Below are positions 6,437 to 15,230 of a DNA stretch of 64,000 bases, piece by piece. This DNA comes from DATHRK01 sp035513295 (lineage in GTDB: Bacteria > Gemmatimonadota > Gemmatimonadetes > Longimicrobiales > RSA9): positions 17,927 through 81,926 of the forward strand of contig DATKCH010000097.1 of the NCBI GenBank assembly GCA_035513295.1. Reading direction: 5' to 3'. Each line of letters begins with the position of its first letter. Position 1 is the stretch's first letter. The notes under the pieces are model-generated. The model had not been told where the DNA came from. It saw nothing but the letters and a program-made list of their open reading frames with translations, and did no database searches. The position numbers and the translations under genes were made by a program.

Positions 6437-7653
6437 TGGCACGCAAGCGACGGAAGTGCTGGTCCTACTCGGCTGGTGAGCGGGGCCGGAACCGTGCGCG
6501 GGTCTACGAGAAGGAGCCCGGCGGCCAGGTCTACCTCGAATGGTACGAGGACGGCCACCGCCGGCGCGCCCTGCTCGCCGTCACGGACCACGAGGAAGCG
6601 AAGCGCAGGGCCGATGCCGCCGCGGCGAGGTTCGCACTCTCGGCCGAAGCGGAGCGGCGCGGCTCGGTCGCGACGCTGATGGCCGCCTACGCGAAGGAGG
6701 TCACGCGACGCAAGGGAGCTTCGATGCGGGACGGCGAGGGCCGCGCCGAGCGGGTCTGGCTCGCGTTCTTCGGCACGCAGCCGACGGGCCGCGGGCCCGA
6801 GCGGCACCCGCGCACGCTGGACCGCATCGATTGGGAGCGGTTCATCGCGGCGCGGCGCGCCGGCGAGCTGCCCGGCTGGCGCGCGGTGCGGGACCGGCAG
6901 GTCGCCTACGACCTCGCCTACCTGTGCCGGGTGCTGACCTGGGCGACGGGCGCCGGCCGGCTGGAGCGGCACCCGTGGGACGCGGGCGTGCGACGCGCGC
7001 AGGGCTGGCCGGCGGTCAAGGAGCGGAACCCGCGCCGGCCGGCGATGACGGGCGCGCTGCGCGCGGGGCTGATCGAGCACGGCCACCCGCTGCTCGGCGT
7101 GATCCTCGTGCTGGAGCGCGAGACGCGCCGGCGCAGCTCGGCGATCCGGCGGCTGTTGTGGTCCGACGTGGACCTCGAGGCCGGCACGGTGCGCTGGCGC
7201 GCCGCGACCGACAAGGCGGGCCGCGCGAGCGTGACTCCGCTGACGGCCGACGCGGCGGCCGTGCTGCGCTCGCTCGAGCGCGGGATCGGCGACGTGCCGT
7301 TGTTCGCGCGCGGCGACGACCCCACGCGGCCGGCGAGCCGCCACACGCTGCAACGCTGGCTCCGGCGCGCGAAGCGGAAGTGGCTGGAGGCGGTGCCGGA
7401 GGCCGAGCGCGAGGAGCTCGCCGCGCGGCTGGCCGACGTCGGGTTCCATGCCGAGAAGCGGGCCGGCGTGCGCGACCCGCGGTTCCGGGCGCTGCCGCCG
7501 AAGGTGCAGGAGATGGTTGCGGGGACCGCATACGCGACCCTGCGCACGATTTACGACGACCTGGGCGTCGAGGAGCTGAGAGAGGCGATGGCGCCGATCG
7601 ACACCGCGAACCGACACCAGGCGGGAGGGGAGAGGAGTCCGGTCGGGCTGTAA
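6436..7653 (+). CDS. Tyrosine recombinase (integrase) of the element
   Basis: A 405-residue site-specific recombinase. The ATG is coupled to the upstream stop as TGATG. The N-terminal ~75 residues are a basic arm-binding region, residues ~76-190 form the SAM-like core-binding domain, and the catalytic domain follows. Visible catalytic positions are the box-I Arg in RRRSSAIRRLLWSDVD (~231-239), Lys260 in TDKAGR, His338 and Arg342 in FHAEKRAG, and Tyr373 in RTIYDDL. It lies 27 bases inside the right attachment repeat, so it is the enzyme expected to recombine the tRNA-Met sites. It appears intact. Confidence 0.92.
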   Translation: MARKRRKCWSYSAGERGRNRARVYEKEPGGQVYLEWYEDGHRRRALLAVTDHEEAKRRADAAAARFALSAEAERRGSVATLMAAYAKEVTRRKGASMRDGEGRAERVWLAFFGTQPTGRGPERHPRTLDRIDWERFIAARRAGELPGWRAVRDRQVAYDLAYLCRVLTWATGAGRLERHPWDAGVRRAQGWPAVKERNPRRPAMTGALRAGLIEHGHPLLGVILVLERETRRRSSAIRRLLWSDVDLEAGTVRWRAATDKAGRASVTPLTADAAAVLRSLERGIGDVPLFARGDDPTRPASRHTLQRWLRRAKRKWLEAVPEAEREELAARLADVGFHAEKRAGVRDPRFRALPPKVQEMVAGTAYATLRTIYDDLGVEELREAMAPIDTANRHQAGGERSPVGL

Positions 7654-7680
7654 GCTCGGCACGGGCGGGCGATTAGGGGC

Positions 7681-7727
7681 AGTCCCAGAGGGGAGACTCG
7701 AACTCCCGACCTCACGATTATGAGTCG
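7681..7727. repeat. tRNA-proximal attachment site of the element
   Basis: Exact 47-bp match to 2350-2396. It spans the tRNA-Met 3' end through the anticodon stem plus two bases beyond the discriminator. The intact tRNA continues to 7756, so this is the side on which the tRNA gene has been kept whole. Confidence 0.93.
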
Positions 7728-7756
7728 TGCGCTCTGACCAGCTGAGCTACTCTGGG
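7683..7756 (-). tRNA. tRNA-Met (CAT anticodon)
   Basis: Read on the minus strand this folds into a full cloverleaf. It has a 7-bp acceptor stem (CCCAGAG/CTCTGGG), D arm GCTC..GAGC and anticodon stem CACGA/TCGTG around loop CTCATAA. The variable loop is AGGTC, the T arm is GGGAG-TTCGAGT-CTCCC, and A is the discriminator. CCA is not encoded. A CAT anticodon means elongator Met, initiator Met or lysidine-modified Ile; the first acceptor pair is a C-G Watson-Crick pair, which argues against an initiator tRNA. Its 3' half is the integration target of the adjacent element. Confidence 0.95.
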
Positions 7757-7824
7757 GAACGGCCGCCCGGGGCGCGCCGAGCGAAGAAAGCTATCCGGGC
7801 CGTATGGGGGGGTCAACGGGCCGC

Positions 7825-8154
7825 TCAGGGCTCCTCGGAGGCCCGGGCGACGGTCGAATCCTCCTCGACGAAGCGGTACAGCACCTCGCCGTCGCGGATC
7901 ATGCCGAAGCGCTCACGGGCGAGTCGTTCGACGGCGGCGGGATCGTTCTCGAGCGAATCGGCGCGCGCCCGGAGCAGCTCCACTTCGGCGCGCAGGCTGT
8001 CCAGCGCCTCGGCCTCTTCGGCGCGCAGGCTGTCCAGCCGCCACGTCTCAAAGACGTTGTACTCGCCCCCGAACAGTGCGAAATAGGCGCCCACACCCAG
8101 GGTCGCCGGAAGCAGCACCCGGCGCCAGTTCGAACCGCCCCTCGGTCGTTGCAT
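7825..8154 (-). CDS. FtsB/DivIC-like septum formation protein
   Basis: A 109-residue bitopic protein with a short basic N-terminus (MQRPRGGSNWRR) and one membrane helix at about residues 13-28. A coiled coil follows (LDSLRAEEAEALDSLRAEVELLRARADSLE). It closes with the family's C-terminal signature PAAVERLARERFGMIRDGE and VLYRF. FtsB/DivIC proteins link FtsL and FtsQ in the divisome. It lies downstream of eno, an arrangement found in many bacteria where ftsB follows enolase. Confidence 0.88.
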   Translation of the reverse strand: MQRPRGGSNWRRVLLPATLGVGAYFALFGGEYNVFETWRLDSLRAEEAEALDSLRAEVELLRARADSLENDPAAVERLARERFGMIRDGEVLYRFVEEDSTVARASEEP

Positions 8155-8239
8155 GCGTCCCCCCCCGTCCCCGTCCGCCCGTCCCCGCGACCCCCCCGCC
8201 GGCGACGCGCGACCGCCGCGCGGACCGACCGCCGCGCTC

Positions 8240-9508
8240 CTAATCCGGAAACGCTCCCCGGCCGGGATAATGCGCCCGCCCGCCCAGCTCCTCCGCGATG
8301 CGGAGCAGCCGGTTGTACTTCGCGACGCGGTCCGTGCGGCTCGCGCTGCCGGTCTTGATCTGGCCGGCGCCCGTCGCCACCGCCAGGTCGGCTATGAAGG
8401 TGTCCTCCGTTTCGCCGGACCGGTGACTGATGACATAGCCGTATCCGGCCTCGCGCGCCATCCTTATGGCCTCGAGGGTCTCCGTGAGCGTTCCGATCTG
8501 ATTGACCTTGATCAGGATGGCGTTGGCCGCGCCCGCCTCGATGCCGCGCGCCAGCCGCTCCGGGTTGGTCACGAAGAGGTCGTCGCCCACGATCTGCACG
8601 CGGCCGCCGACGGCCGCGGTCAGGGCTTTCCACCCCGCCCAGTCGTCCTCGTCCAGCGGGTCCTCTATCGAGACCAGGGGATAGCGGGCTACCCAGTCGT
8701 CCCACAGCTCGGCCATGCCGACCGCGTCGAGCGACGCGCCGTCGATGAGGTAGGCGCCGGCCTCGTGAAACTCGCTCGCGGCCACGTCCAACGCGAGCGC
8801 GATGTCCTCACCCGGCCGGTACCCCGCGCGCTCGATCGCCTCCAGGACGATGTCGAGCGCCGCCTGGTTGCTTGCGAGGTCCGGCGCGAAGCCGCCCTCG
8901 TCGCCGACGTTGGTGGACAGGCCGCGCGAGGTCAGGAGCGCCTTCAGCGCATGGAAGACCTCCACGCCGCCGCGCAGCGCGGACGCGAAATCCGGCATGC
9001 CGACCGGGGCGATCATGAATTCCTGCACGTCGAGGCCGTTGGACGCGTGTGCCCCGCCGTTGAGGATGTTCATGAGGGGGACGGGCATCAGCGCCGCGTC
9101 GTCGCCGCCGAGGTAGCGGTAGAGCGGCACGCCGCGGGCGTTCGCCGCGGCCCTGGCGGTCGCGAGCGATACGGCGAGGATGGCGTTGGCGCCCAGCGTC
9201 GACTTGTTGGCGCTCCCGTCGAGGTCGCGCAGCGCTCCGTCCAGACCCGCCTGGTCCCGAGGATCGCGGCCCGCCATGGCCGGCGCGATGCGCTCGTTGA
9301 CGTGCGCCACGGCCCGGTCGACGCCCTTGCCCGCCCAGCGCTCTCCGCCGTCGCGCAGCTCCACCGCTTCGAACTCCCCCGTCGAGGCCCCGCTCGGCAC
9401 CGCCGCGGTGCCGATCGTGCCGTCCTCCAGCACGACGTCGGCTTCGACCGTAGGGTTGCCGCGGGAGTCCAGGATCATGCGTCCATGGACGGCCCGAATC
9501 CGGCTCAA
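8240..9508 (-). CDS. eno: Enolase
   Basis: Converts 2-phosphoglycerate to phosphoenolpyruvate in glycolysis. The 422-residue protein starts at a TTG (9508) preceded by an AGAGGGG ribosome-binding site. The resulting N-terminus SRIRAVHGRMILDSRGNPT aligns with known enolases. Visible motifs are SGASTGEFEAVELRD, GDEGGFAP, the metal site SIEDPLDEDDW, DDLFVTN, the catalytic-lysine segment IKVNQIGTLTE, and SHRSGETED. The TTG overlaps the stop of the plsC-like gene as TTGA. Confidence 0.97.
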   Translation of the reverse strand: MSRIRAVHGRMILDSRGNPTVEADVVLEDGTIGTAAVPSGASTGEFEAVELRDGGERWAGKGVDRAVAHVNERIAPAMAGRDPRDQAGLDGALRDLDGSANKSTLGANAILAVSLATARAAANARGVPLYRYLGGDDAALMPVPLMNILNGGAHASNGLDVQEFMIAPVGMPDFASALRGGVEVFHALKALLTSRGLSTNVGDEGGFAPDLASNQAALDIVLEAIERAGYRPGEDIALALDVAASEFHEAGAYLIDGASLDAVGMAELWDDWVARYPLVSIEDPLDEDDWAGWKALTAAVGGRVQIVGDDLFVTNPERLARGIEAGAANAILIKVNQIGTLTETLEAIRMAREAGYGYVISHRSGETEDTFIADLAVATGAGQIKTGSASRTDRVAKYNRLLRIAEELGGRAHYPGRGAFPD

Positions 9509-10296
9509 CGCGCCCCTCTGGAGCGGTAGCGCGCGCGCGGGAGGCGGGCCGCGGCCGGGGCGACCTGTCCGGATTCGACCCTGCGCGGTTCGGGCGCGTC
9601 CCCGGGTTCGCGCAGCCCCGCGATGGCCGAGCGCGCGGCGACCATCGCGGCGTCCACGCCGTCGGTTGGCGCCGGGATGGGCGTCCCGTAGCGCACCGTC
9701 ACCAGACCCGCGCGTACGCGCCAGGAGCCCTTGGGCATGACCGACCGGGTACCGCTGACGGCCGCCGGGTGCAGCTCCACTCCGGATTTCCTCGAGAGCA
9801 TGAAGGCGCCCTTCTTGAAGGAAAGCAGCGCCCCGTCGGGCGAGCGCGTGCCCTCGGGAAAGATCACGACGGCGGCGTCCTCGCCGGCCATGCGTGCGGC
9901 CGCGTCGTCGAGCGAGCGGATGGCGGCCTGGCGGTCGCTCCGGTCGATGGAGATATGGCCAGCGACCTTCCACGCGCGCCCGAACAGCGGGATGCGCTCC
10001 AACTCCTTCTTGGCGACGAAGTGGAAGGTCTTCGGCATGCTCGCCGAGATGGCGAACACGTCGTACCAGGACTGGTGGTTGCTGACGACGATCTGCGGGC
10101 GCACGGGTGACAGGGTCTCCACTCCCTCGACACGCAGCGTGACGCCCGTCGCACGGAGGATCCAGCGCGACCAGCTGCGCGCGGCCCACGGGTAAATCCT
10201 GCCCCGTACGCCGAGCAGGGAAGCCACGATCACGAGGCTCGCCATGAGAACCGTCGCGACCAGGCCGTTCAGCCCGACCCAGAACGTGCGAATCAC
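9505..10296 (-). CDS. plsC: 1-acyl-sn-glycerol-3-phosphate acyltransferase
   Basis: Transfers an acyl chain to lysophosphatidic acid, making phosphatidic acid at the inner membrane. The 263-residue protein has an N-terminal membrane helix (residues ~8-30), the catalytic NHQSWYD (HX4D) box and the substrate-binding FPEGTRS box. The C-terminal ~40 residues are Arg/Pro-rich and unlike other family members. It overlaps thiL upstream (ATGA) and eno downstream (TTGA). Confidence 0.9.
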   Translation of the reverse strand: MIRTFWVGLNGLVATVLMASLVIVASLLGVRGRIYPWAARSWSRWILRATGVTLRVEGVETLSPVRPQIVVSNHQSWYDVFAISASMPKTFHFVAKKELERIPLFGRAWKVAGHISIDRSDRQAAIRSLDDAAARMAGEDAAVVIFPEGTRSPDGALLSFKKGAFMLSRKSGVELHPAAVSGTRSVMPKGSWRVRAGLVTVRYGTPIPAPTDGVDAAMVAARSAIAGLREPGDAPEPRRVESGQVAPAAARLPRARYRSRGAR

Positions 10297-11243
10297 GCGG
10301 ACGTCCCCTCGAGGTGATCGAATCCACCGCGGCGTAGCGGCAGCTCCCGTCCATCCGCGCCGCGAAGGTACACCCCCGCTCCCGCGCGCACCACACCGAC
10401 GCGGGTCAGTTCGACCCCGAAACGCTCGGAGAATTCCCCCGCGACTTCGGCCATGCCATCGGGCGCTGCAGCGATCAGGAGCTCGTAGTCCTCACCGCCG
10501 TGCAGCGCCGACTCCAGCGTCGCGCCGGCCTCCTCGGCGACCGGGATGGCGGCAGCGTCCAGCGTGATCGCCACGCCCGACGCCTCGGCGACGTGGCCGC
10601 CGTCGCTGGAAAGTCCGTCCGAGAGGTCGATGAGCGCGTTCGCGAGGCCTCGCGCCGCGAGCCAGGCCGCCTCCTGGACGCGCGCGGTAGGCGCGGCGAA
10701 CGCGCTCCGCGCGGCTGGGCTCGGCGCCGCCCCGCGTTCCCATTCCCGCACGGCCGCGGCCGCGCCGCCGAGGCGGCCGGTGACCCAGAGCTCGTCCCCC
10801 GGCCGGGCCCCGGCTCGCCGGACGGGCGCGGGGCAGCGTCCGATCGCGACGACATCCAGGGCCAGCACCCCGCCGCGCGAAAGATCGCCCCCGAGCAGGC
10901 CGGCTCCCACGCGCTCGGCGCCGTCGATGACTCCACCGGCCACCGCCAGCGCCTCCTCCTCTCCGAGCGCCGGGCCGAGGCAGAGCGCCAGCAGCACGCC
11001 CGAGGGCTCGGCCGCCATCGCCGCAAGGTCGCTCAGCGCCGCGGTCGCCGCTCGGAATCCGATCTCGGCCTCCGACAACCACGAGCGGCGGAAGTGGACG
11101 CCCTCGACGGACAGGTCGTTGCCCACCGCCAGCGCGCCGCCGGCGAGCACGGCGCAGTCGTCGCCCGCATCGACGAGCACGTCGTCCGGAACGACGCTCC
11201 GGGCCGCCAGGATCCTCGCGATGAGCGCGAACTCGCGGGCCAA
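10293..11243 (-). CDS. thiL: Thiamine-monophosphate kinase
   Basis: Phosphorylates thiamine monophosphate to the active cofactor. Family motifs are VDAGDDCAVL near the N-terminus, GNDLSVEGVHFRRSWLS (metal and ATP binding), LIDLSDGLSSDGGHVAEASG and GGEDYELL. The start is uncertain. A TTG at 11243 gives AREFALIARIL, which matches the usual N-terminus, and a product of 316 residues. The frame is open up to 11366 but the extra residues overlap the upstream gene and look non-coding. Confidence 0.9.
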   Translation of the reverse strand: MAREFALIARILAARSVVPDDVLVDAGDDCAVLAGGALAVGNDLSVEGVHFRRSWLSEAEIGFRAATAALSDLAAMAAEPSGVLLALCLGPALGEEEALAVAGGVIDGAERVGAGLLGGDLSRGGVLALDVVAIGRCPAPVRRAGARPGDELWVTGRLGGAAAAVREWERGAAPSPAARSAFAAPTARVQEAAWLAARGLANALIDLSDGLSSDGGHVAEASGVAITLDAAAIPVAEEAGATLESALHGGEDYELLIAAAPDGMAEVAGEFSERFGVELTRVGVVRAGAGVYLRGADGRELPLRRGGFDHLEGTSA

Positions 11244-11292
11244 GGTCAGTGCGCCCGCGGCGCGCCGGCGCGCGCCCGCGGCGGCATGGAGC

Positions 11293-12864
11293 TCATCGCT
11301 CCGCCCGGATGAGCAGGGCGCCGACAGGCGTCGCCGCCCAGACCCCGCCGGCGCCCACGCCCACATCGGAGACGGGCCCCACCGGGATGTCGTTGCCCAC
11401 GTCGTAGCGCACGAGATCCCCCGAGCGCGGGTCCCAGCCCCGCAAGCCCTCGGCGCCGGCCAGCCAGAGGCGACCGCCGGCCGCCCGCAGCCGCGCTTGC
11501 GAGCCGCCGCCGCTCAGTGGCGGGGTCGGTGATCCGGGCCTGTCCACGCGGCGCACGGCGTCGTCGAACGCGGCGTACACCGCCCCGTCGAGCGTGGCGA
11601 TCGAAAAAGAGCGCGCGCCCAGGCGCGGATCCCCGTCCGCGAGTCGCGCCAGGTCGGTCGCCGCCTCCCCAGCGGCCGCGCCGACCGCCCGGAGCACGCC
11701 CGCGTCGGTCGCGAGCCAGAGGTCACCGCCGGCCACCGTGAGGCCCGCGACGCGCAGTCCGGGCGCCACCACTTGACCGGCGACCCCGCCGGCGTCGACC
11801 GAAACCGCTCCCCGACGCGTGCCCGCCCAAACGCCCCCCGCCGTCGGTGCCAGACTCAGGGCCGCCGCGTCCGGCAGACCGTCCTCGACACCCAGGCGCG
11901 ACCACCTACCGCTCCCGGGATCGAGGAAGTAGAGCCCATCTGCGGCGGCGGCCCAGAGACGACCGCCCGACTCGACCATATCTCGAACGCGCCCGGCCGG
12001 CGCGCCGTGGAGGGACCCCTCCCACTGCAGCCAGCGATCGAGGGAGTGATCGGATCGCGCGACGCCCTGACGGCGGGTTCTCGCGTCGCCCCCGAACCAG
12101 ATCGCGTCTGGCGTGACGAGCACCGAAGCCACGCCCCGCCCGGGTATGCCGTAGACGTAGTGGCGCGTGTCGGCCGCGAAGTCGCTGTAGCGAAACACGT
12201 AGCCGCCGTATGAGGCGATCCACACGTCCGGAGAGCCGATGAGGGTCAGGGCGTCGGTGACCGGCCACGACCTTCCGGTTTCGTCGACGGTGAGGGTGCG
12301 CCCCCTCGAGCGCAGCAGAGGATCGTCCAGCGGGTCGACCGAGCCCCGGGGCGGCGGCGACACGCCGCGCGGCAACGGGCGCGGTTGGAAGGAACCCCGT
12401 TCCAGCAGCGACCACCCGCGGGAGTCTCGCACGAACACCGAGCCGGTGGCGTCGCGCGAGAACGCGATCTCGAACACGGGAGGCGCAAGCGCGGATCCCT
12501 CGTCCTCCCAGCGGCCGAAGAACGAAGAGTAGCTGAAGAGCCCGCCGTTCACGGTCGCCATCCACAGTTCGTCGGCGAGGGGGTCGTAGGCGAGAGCCGT
12601 GGGGTCCGCCGCGACCGGGAAGCCGTCCTCCGCGGTGATCGGGTCGAGCCAGCGTTCCTGGCTCACGTCGAAGACCGCGATGCCTGCGGATGTGCCGGCG
12701 AACAGCCGCCTCTGATCCGTCGCGAGAGCGCTCATCTGGGAGAAATCGGAGATCAGTACGCGATCCTCCGGCCGCCAGTTGCCCCGCTGAGCGGCGAGGG
12801 GCCACGCACCCGCCCAAGCGCACGCCACGGCCGTGGGGACGAGAAGAGAGCGTCGCATCATCAT
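11293..12864 (-). CDS. Secreted beta-propeller-like protein
   Basis: A ~523-residue protein with an N-terminal signal peptide (MMMRRSLLVPTAVACAWAGA, probable cleavage after PLAAQ). The body consists of repeated ~40-residue units built around WxATxxGG(L/V) and GxVxAGTxxGA strands, for example LWMATVNGGLFSY, IWFGGDART, LWAAAADGLYFLD, VWAGTRRGAVSVD and LWLATDAGVL. This is the pattern of two-component-regulator-type propeller blades. It lacks any kinase or output domain, so it is probably a stand-alone periplasmic or exported propeller. Function unknown. Three consecutive Met codons make the exact start ambiguous. Confidence 0.75.
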   Translation of the reverse strand: MMMRRSLLVPTAVACAWAGAWPLAAQRGNWRPEDRVLISDFSQMSALATDQRRLFAGTSAGIAVFDVSQERWLDPITAEDGFPVAADPTALAYDPLADELWMATVNGGLFSYSSFFGRWEDEGSALAPPVFEIAFSRDATGSVFVRDSRGWSLLERGSFQPRPLPRGVSPPPRGSVDPLDDPLLRSRGRTLTVDETGRSWPVTDALTLIGSPDVWIASYGGYVFRYSDFAADTRHYVYGIPGRGVASVLVTPDAIWFGGDARTRRQGVARSDHSLDRWLQWEGSLHGAPAGRVRDMVESGGRLWAAAADGLYFLDPGSGRWSRLGVEDGLPDAAALSLAPTAGGVWAGTRRGAVSVDAGGVAGQVVAPGLRVAGLTVAGGDLWLATDAGVLRAVGAAAGEAATDLARLADGDPRLGARSFSIATLDGAVYAAFDDAVRRVDRPGSPTPPLSGGGSQARLRAAGGRLWLAGAEGLRGWDPRSGDLVRYDVGNDIPVGPVSDVGVGAGGVWAATPVGALLIRAER

Positions 12865-12922
12865 TCGATGTACCGCGGAGAGCACGTCGCGTGCCCGGTG
12901 GCCCCCGACGGCGGATGGCCCG

Positions 12923-14476
12923 TCAGCGCGGCGGGGGCTGATCGAAGACCACGAAGGGAAACGGAGGATCGTACGATTCCGGAGCCGGCCCCGCGACGAT
13001 GCGGGCCACTTCTTCCGCCAGGTCGGCGGGCGAAAGCGCTCTCGCGTAGTTCAGTTGCGCGGCGGCGAGGGCGCTCAATCCGAGCGCCGCGGCCGCCGCG
13101 TCGGCCGGGGCGGCGCCCTGCGCCAGCAGCCCACCCGTCAGCCCGGCCAGGTGGTCGCCCATGCCGGCCTTGGCGAAATCCGAGCTCGCGCCGGCGTCTA
13201 TACGCACCGGCTGTCCGGCCGTCGCCACGACGCTCGGGGAGCCCTTCAGGAGCAGCGTGCCGCCGTTCCGGTCGACGAACTCCCGGGCGGCCAGGACGGG
13301 GTCGCCACGCGCCGCCTCCGAGCCTCCGGACCAGAGGCGTCCGAACTCGCCAGGGTGCGGAGTCAGGACCAGCGGCCGGGCGAACGCCGCCGCGCGCAGG
13401 TCGCCGTCTCCGCCGATCAGGGTGAGGGCGTCGGCGTCCAACACCGTCGGCAGGTCTCCGGTCTCCTCGAATAGCCATCCGAGCAGCTCCCCATCGGCGA
13501 CGGACGTGCCCATGCCCGGCCCCGCCAGGAGGGCATCGGACCCCCGGGCGGCCTCGCGCACGGCCCGCTCGTCCTCGCGTGGCACGAAGAGCGCATCGGG
13601 GACCGCTTCCTGGATCACGGAGCGGTTCTCCTGCGCGGAAATCACGCGCACCAGCCCCGTCCCCGCGCGCACCGCGGAGCGGGCCGCCAGAACCGCGGCG
13701 CCCGCCATGTCGAGGCGGCCCGCGCACACCAGGAGGGACCCCACCTCGTACTTGTGGGCGCCGTACCGTCTCGGCGGCAGCCGGGCCAGGGCCCAGGCGG
13801 GAGTGATCGCCTCGGCGCCCGCGACATCCCTCACGGGCGGGAAGCCGATCTCGATGGCGAGCAGGCGGCCGCAGTGGGAGCGGCCGGGAGGACGCAACAG
13901 GCCGCGTTTGGGCCAGCCGAAGCAGATGGTGAGGTCCGCGCGGACGGCCACGGCCTCCGGGGACGCTCCCTCCGTCTGCCCGGGAAGTTCGCCCCTGTCC
14001 GGATCTACGCCCGACGGCAGGTCGAGCGCCACGACCGGCCGCCCGCTCCGATTCAGCGCCTCGATCGCGGCAGGCGCCCGGCCGCGGGGCGCGCCACGGG
14101 AGCCCGTTCCGAGAATCCCATCCACCAGCACCGAAGCCGATGCGAACGCGGCGTCGGAGAAGTCTACGCGCGGGAGCTCGAAGGAGTGGCCCACAGCCGA
14201 CGCGGGCGCCTCGGACCCCGCCTGTACCCACGCGACTTCGCGCCCCCATGCCCGCAGGTTGCGCAGAAGGACGAGCGCGTCGCCGCCGTTGTTGCCCGAC
14301 CCCACGGCCGCCACGACGGGACCCGCCGGATAGAGGAGCTGCACGAGCAGCGCGGCGCTCCTGCCCGCGTTCTCCATCAGCACCCGGGCGGGGATGCCGT
14401 GGAGCTCGCGAGCCGCGCGGTCCAGCGCCTCCGCCTCCGCGGCGCTCGGCAGCCAGACGCGCGAACGCCCCCACAC
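12923..14476 (-). CDS. nnr: Bifunctional NAD(P)H-hydrate epimerase / ADP-dependent dehydratase
   Basis: Repairs hydrated NAD(P)H. The N-terminal YjeF_N domain has LHGIPARVLMENAG and GSGNNGGDALVLLRNL. The C-terminal ribokinase-like domain has GPGMGT, VLDADALTL, LTPHPGEFGRL and AGMGDHLAGLTGGLLAQG. The usual GTGDVLAG box of the dehydratase reads GMGDHLAG here, but the catalytic Asp is kept. A GTG at 14476 is preferred; another GTG at 14518 is possible. The gene overlaps nothing and sits 67 bases after the small zinc-ribbon gene. Confidence 0.9.
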   Translation of the reverse strand: MWGRSRVWLPSAAEAEALDRAARELHGIPARVLMENAGRSAALLVQLLYPAGPVVAAVGSGNNGGDALVLLRNLRAWGREVAWVQAGSEAPASAVGHSFELPRVDFSDAAFASASVLVDGILGTGSRGAPRGRAPAAIEALNRSGRPVVALDLPSGVDPDRGELPGQTEGASPEAVAVRADLTICFGWPKRGLLRPPGRSHCGRLLAIEIGFPPVRDVAGAEAITPAWALARLPPRRYGAHKYEVGSLLVCAGRLDMAGAAVLAARSAVRAGTGLVRVISAQENRSVIQEAVPDALFVPREDERAVREAARGSDALLAGPGMGTSVADGELLGWLFEETGDLPTVLDADALTLIGGDGDLRAAAFARPLVLTPHPGEFGRLWSGGSEAARGDPVLAAREFVDRNGGTLLLKGSPSVVATAGQPVRIDAGASSDFAKAGMGDHLAGLTGGLLAQGAAPADAAAAALGLSALAAAQLNYARALSPADLAEEVARIVAGPAPESYDPPFPFVVFDQPPPR

Positions 14477-14543
14477 GACCGGTGGAGGCGCAAGGCGTCC
14501 CGCGCCCCTCAAGCCCACGGACGCGGAGTTCCCGAGGGCGCCC

Positions 14544-14738
14544 TTACTTGTAGCTCTGGCTGATGGTCCGGCCGAAGCTGATTTCGCCGTTGTCGATCCG
14601 GATGTTGAATCCGCATTCCGGGTCCGAACACACCCAGGCCTTGTACGTGATAGGAGCTCCCTCCCGTCCGTAGTCGGACAGGGGGAGCATTTGCCCATTG
14701 CCGCATTTGCGGCATGCTGGAAATTCCCGATCCGCCAT
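14544..14738 (-). CDS. Small zinc-ribbon protein
   Basis: A 64-residue protein (ATG at 14738; an upstream ATG at 14756 would add six residues). It has a CRKCGNG knuckle and a VCSDPECGFNIRI knuckle, which together form a four-cysteine zinc ribbon. No DNA-binding or catalytic extension is present. Family members are small conserved proteins of unknown role. It is followed by nnr on the same strand. Confidence 0.7.
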   Translation of the reverse strand: MADREFPACRKCGNGQMLPLSDYGREGAPITYKAWVCSDPECGFNIRIDNGEISFGRTISQSYK

Positions 14739-14849
14739 GGAAGCCCCTCCCCTCATCGTACTGAAATGGCGCGCGCGCCACGCGACGCCCGCGTCTTCAC
14801 CCCGCCGCAGCGGATTCGCTCGAAATCTCGGCCTCGTCGCCCGAGCTTC

Positions 14850-15230
14850 TCAGATGGATGCGCCCCAGGGATAGTCACGCTCGAACACGTCTTTGAAATC
14901 GAATACCCCGAGGAAGTCGGCGAGGCAATCCTCGTCCTGCTTGATGAGGATGCCGCACTCGACGAGCGCGAATACTATCTCTCCCACGTCCTCGGTGCTT
15001 CGGATTCCCCAGTGTTCGAGCACGGTGCGCGCCATGGGGCCGAACCGATCGATGGCGAGATCCCGCACGCCCTCAGCCAACTCCCGTCCCGTGATGTGAC
15101 GCGTTTCTTCCAGGCGCTGCAGTACGAAGTGCAGCGCCGAGATGAGAAACACGTAAGCCGTCTCCCGGTAACGCGGATTGCGCTCCCGCAGCCGGTCCAT
15201 CACCTGTTCGTCCAGGACGAGACTGCCCAT
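14850..15230 (-). CDS. Minf_1886-family conserved protein
   Basis: A 126-residue soluble protein. It contains YRETAYVFLISALHFVLQRL, HITGRELAEGVRDLAIDRFG and PMARTVLEHWGIRSTEDVGE, the conserved core of the Minf_1886 family. That family occurs mainly in Verrucomicrobia, Planctomycetes, Gemmatimonadota and relatives; its function is not known. The acidic tail (DFLGVFDFKDVFERDYPWG) matches the family end. Its presence helps place the organism. Confidence 0.8.
   Translation of the reverse strand: MGSLVLDEQVMDRLRERNPRYRETAYVFLISALHFVLQRLEETRHITGRELAEGVRDLAIDRFGPMARTVLEHWGIRSTEDVGEIVFALVECGILIKQDEDCLADFLGVFDFKDVFERDYPWGASI

Larger units (their letters stand above)
2350..7727. mobile_element. tRNA-Met-integrated genetic element (~5.4 kb)
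   Basis: A 47-bp sequence at 2350-2396 is repeated exactly, in direct orientation, at 7681-7727. The right copy is the 3' half of an intact tRNA-Met gene; the left copy is an orphan half-tRNA. A tyrosine recombinase lies directly inside the right boundary, the usual arrangement for tRNA-targeting islands and prophage remnants. Every gene inside reads on the plus strand, opposite to the flanking chromosome. Contents are short phage-like genes, a broken RuvC-like gene, an integron-type cassette, two truncated genes and the integrase. No capsid, portal, replication or conjugation gene is seen, so it is probably a satellite or decayed remnant. Confidence 0.9.
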
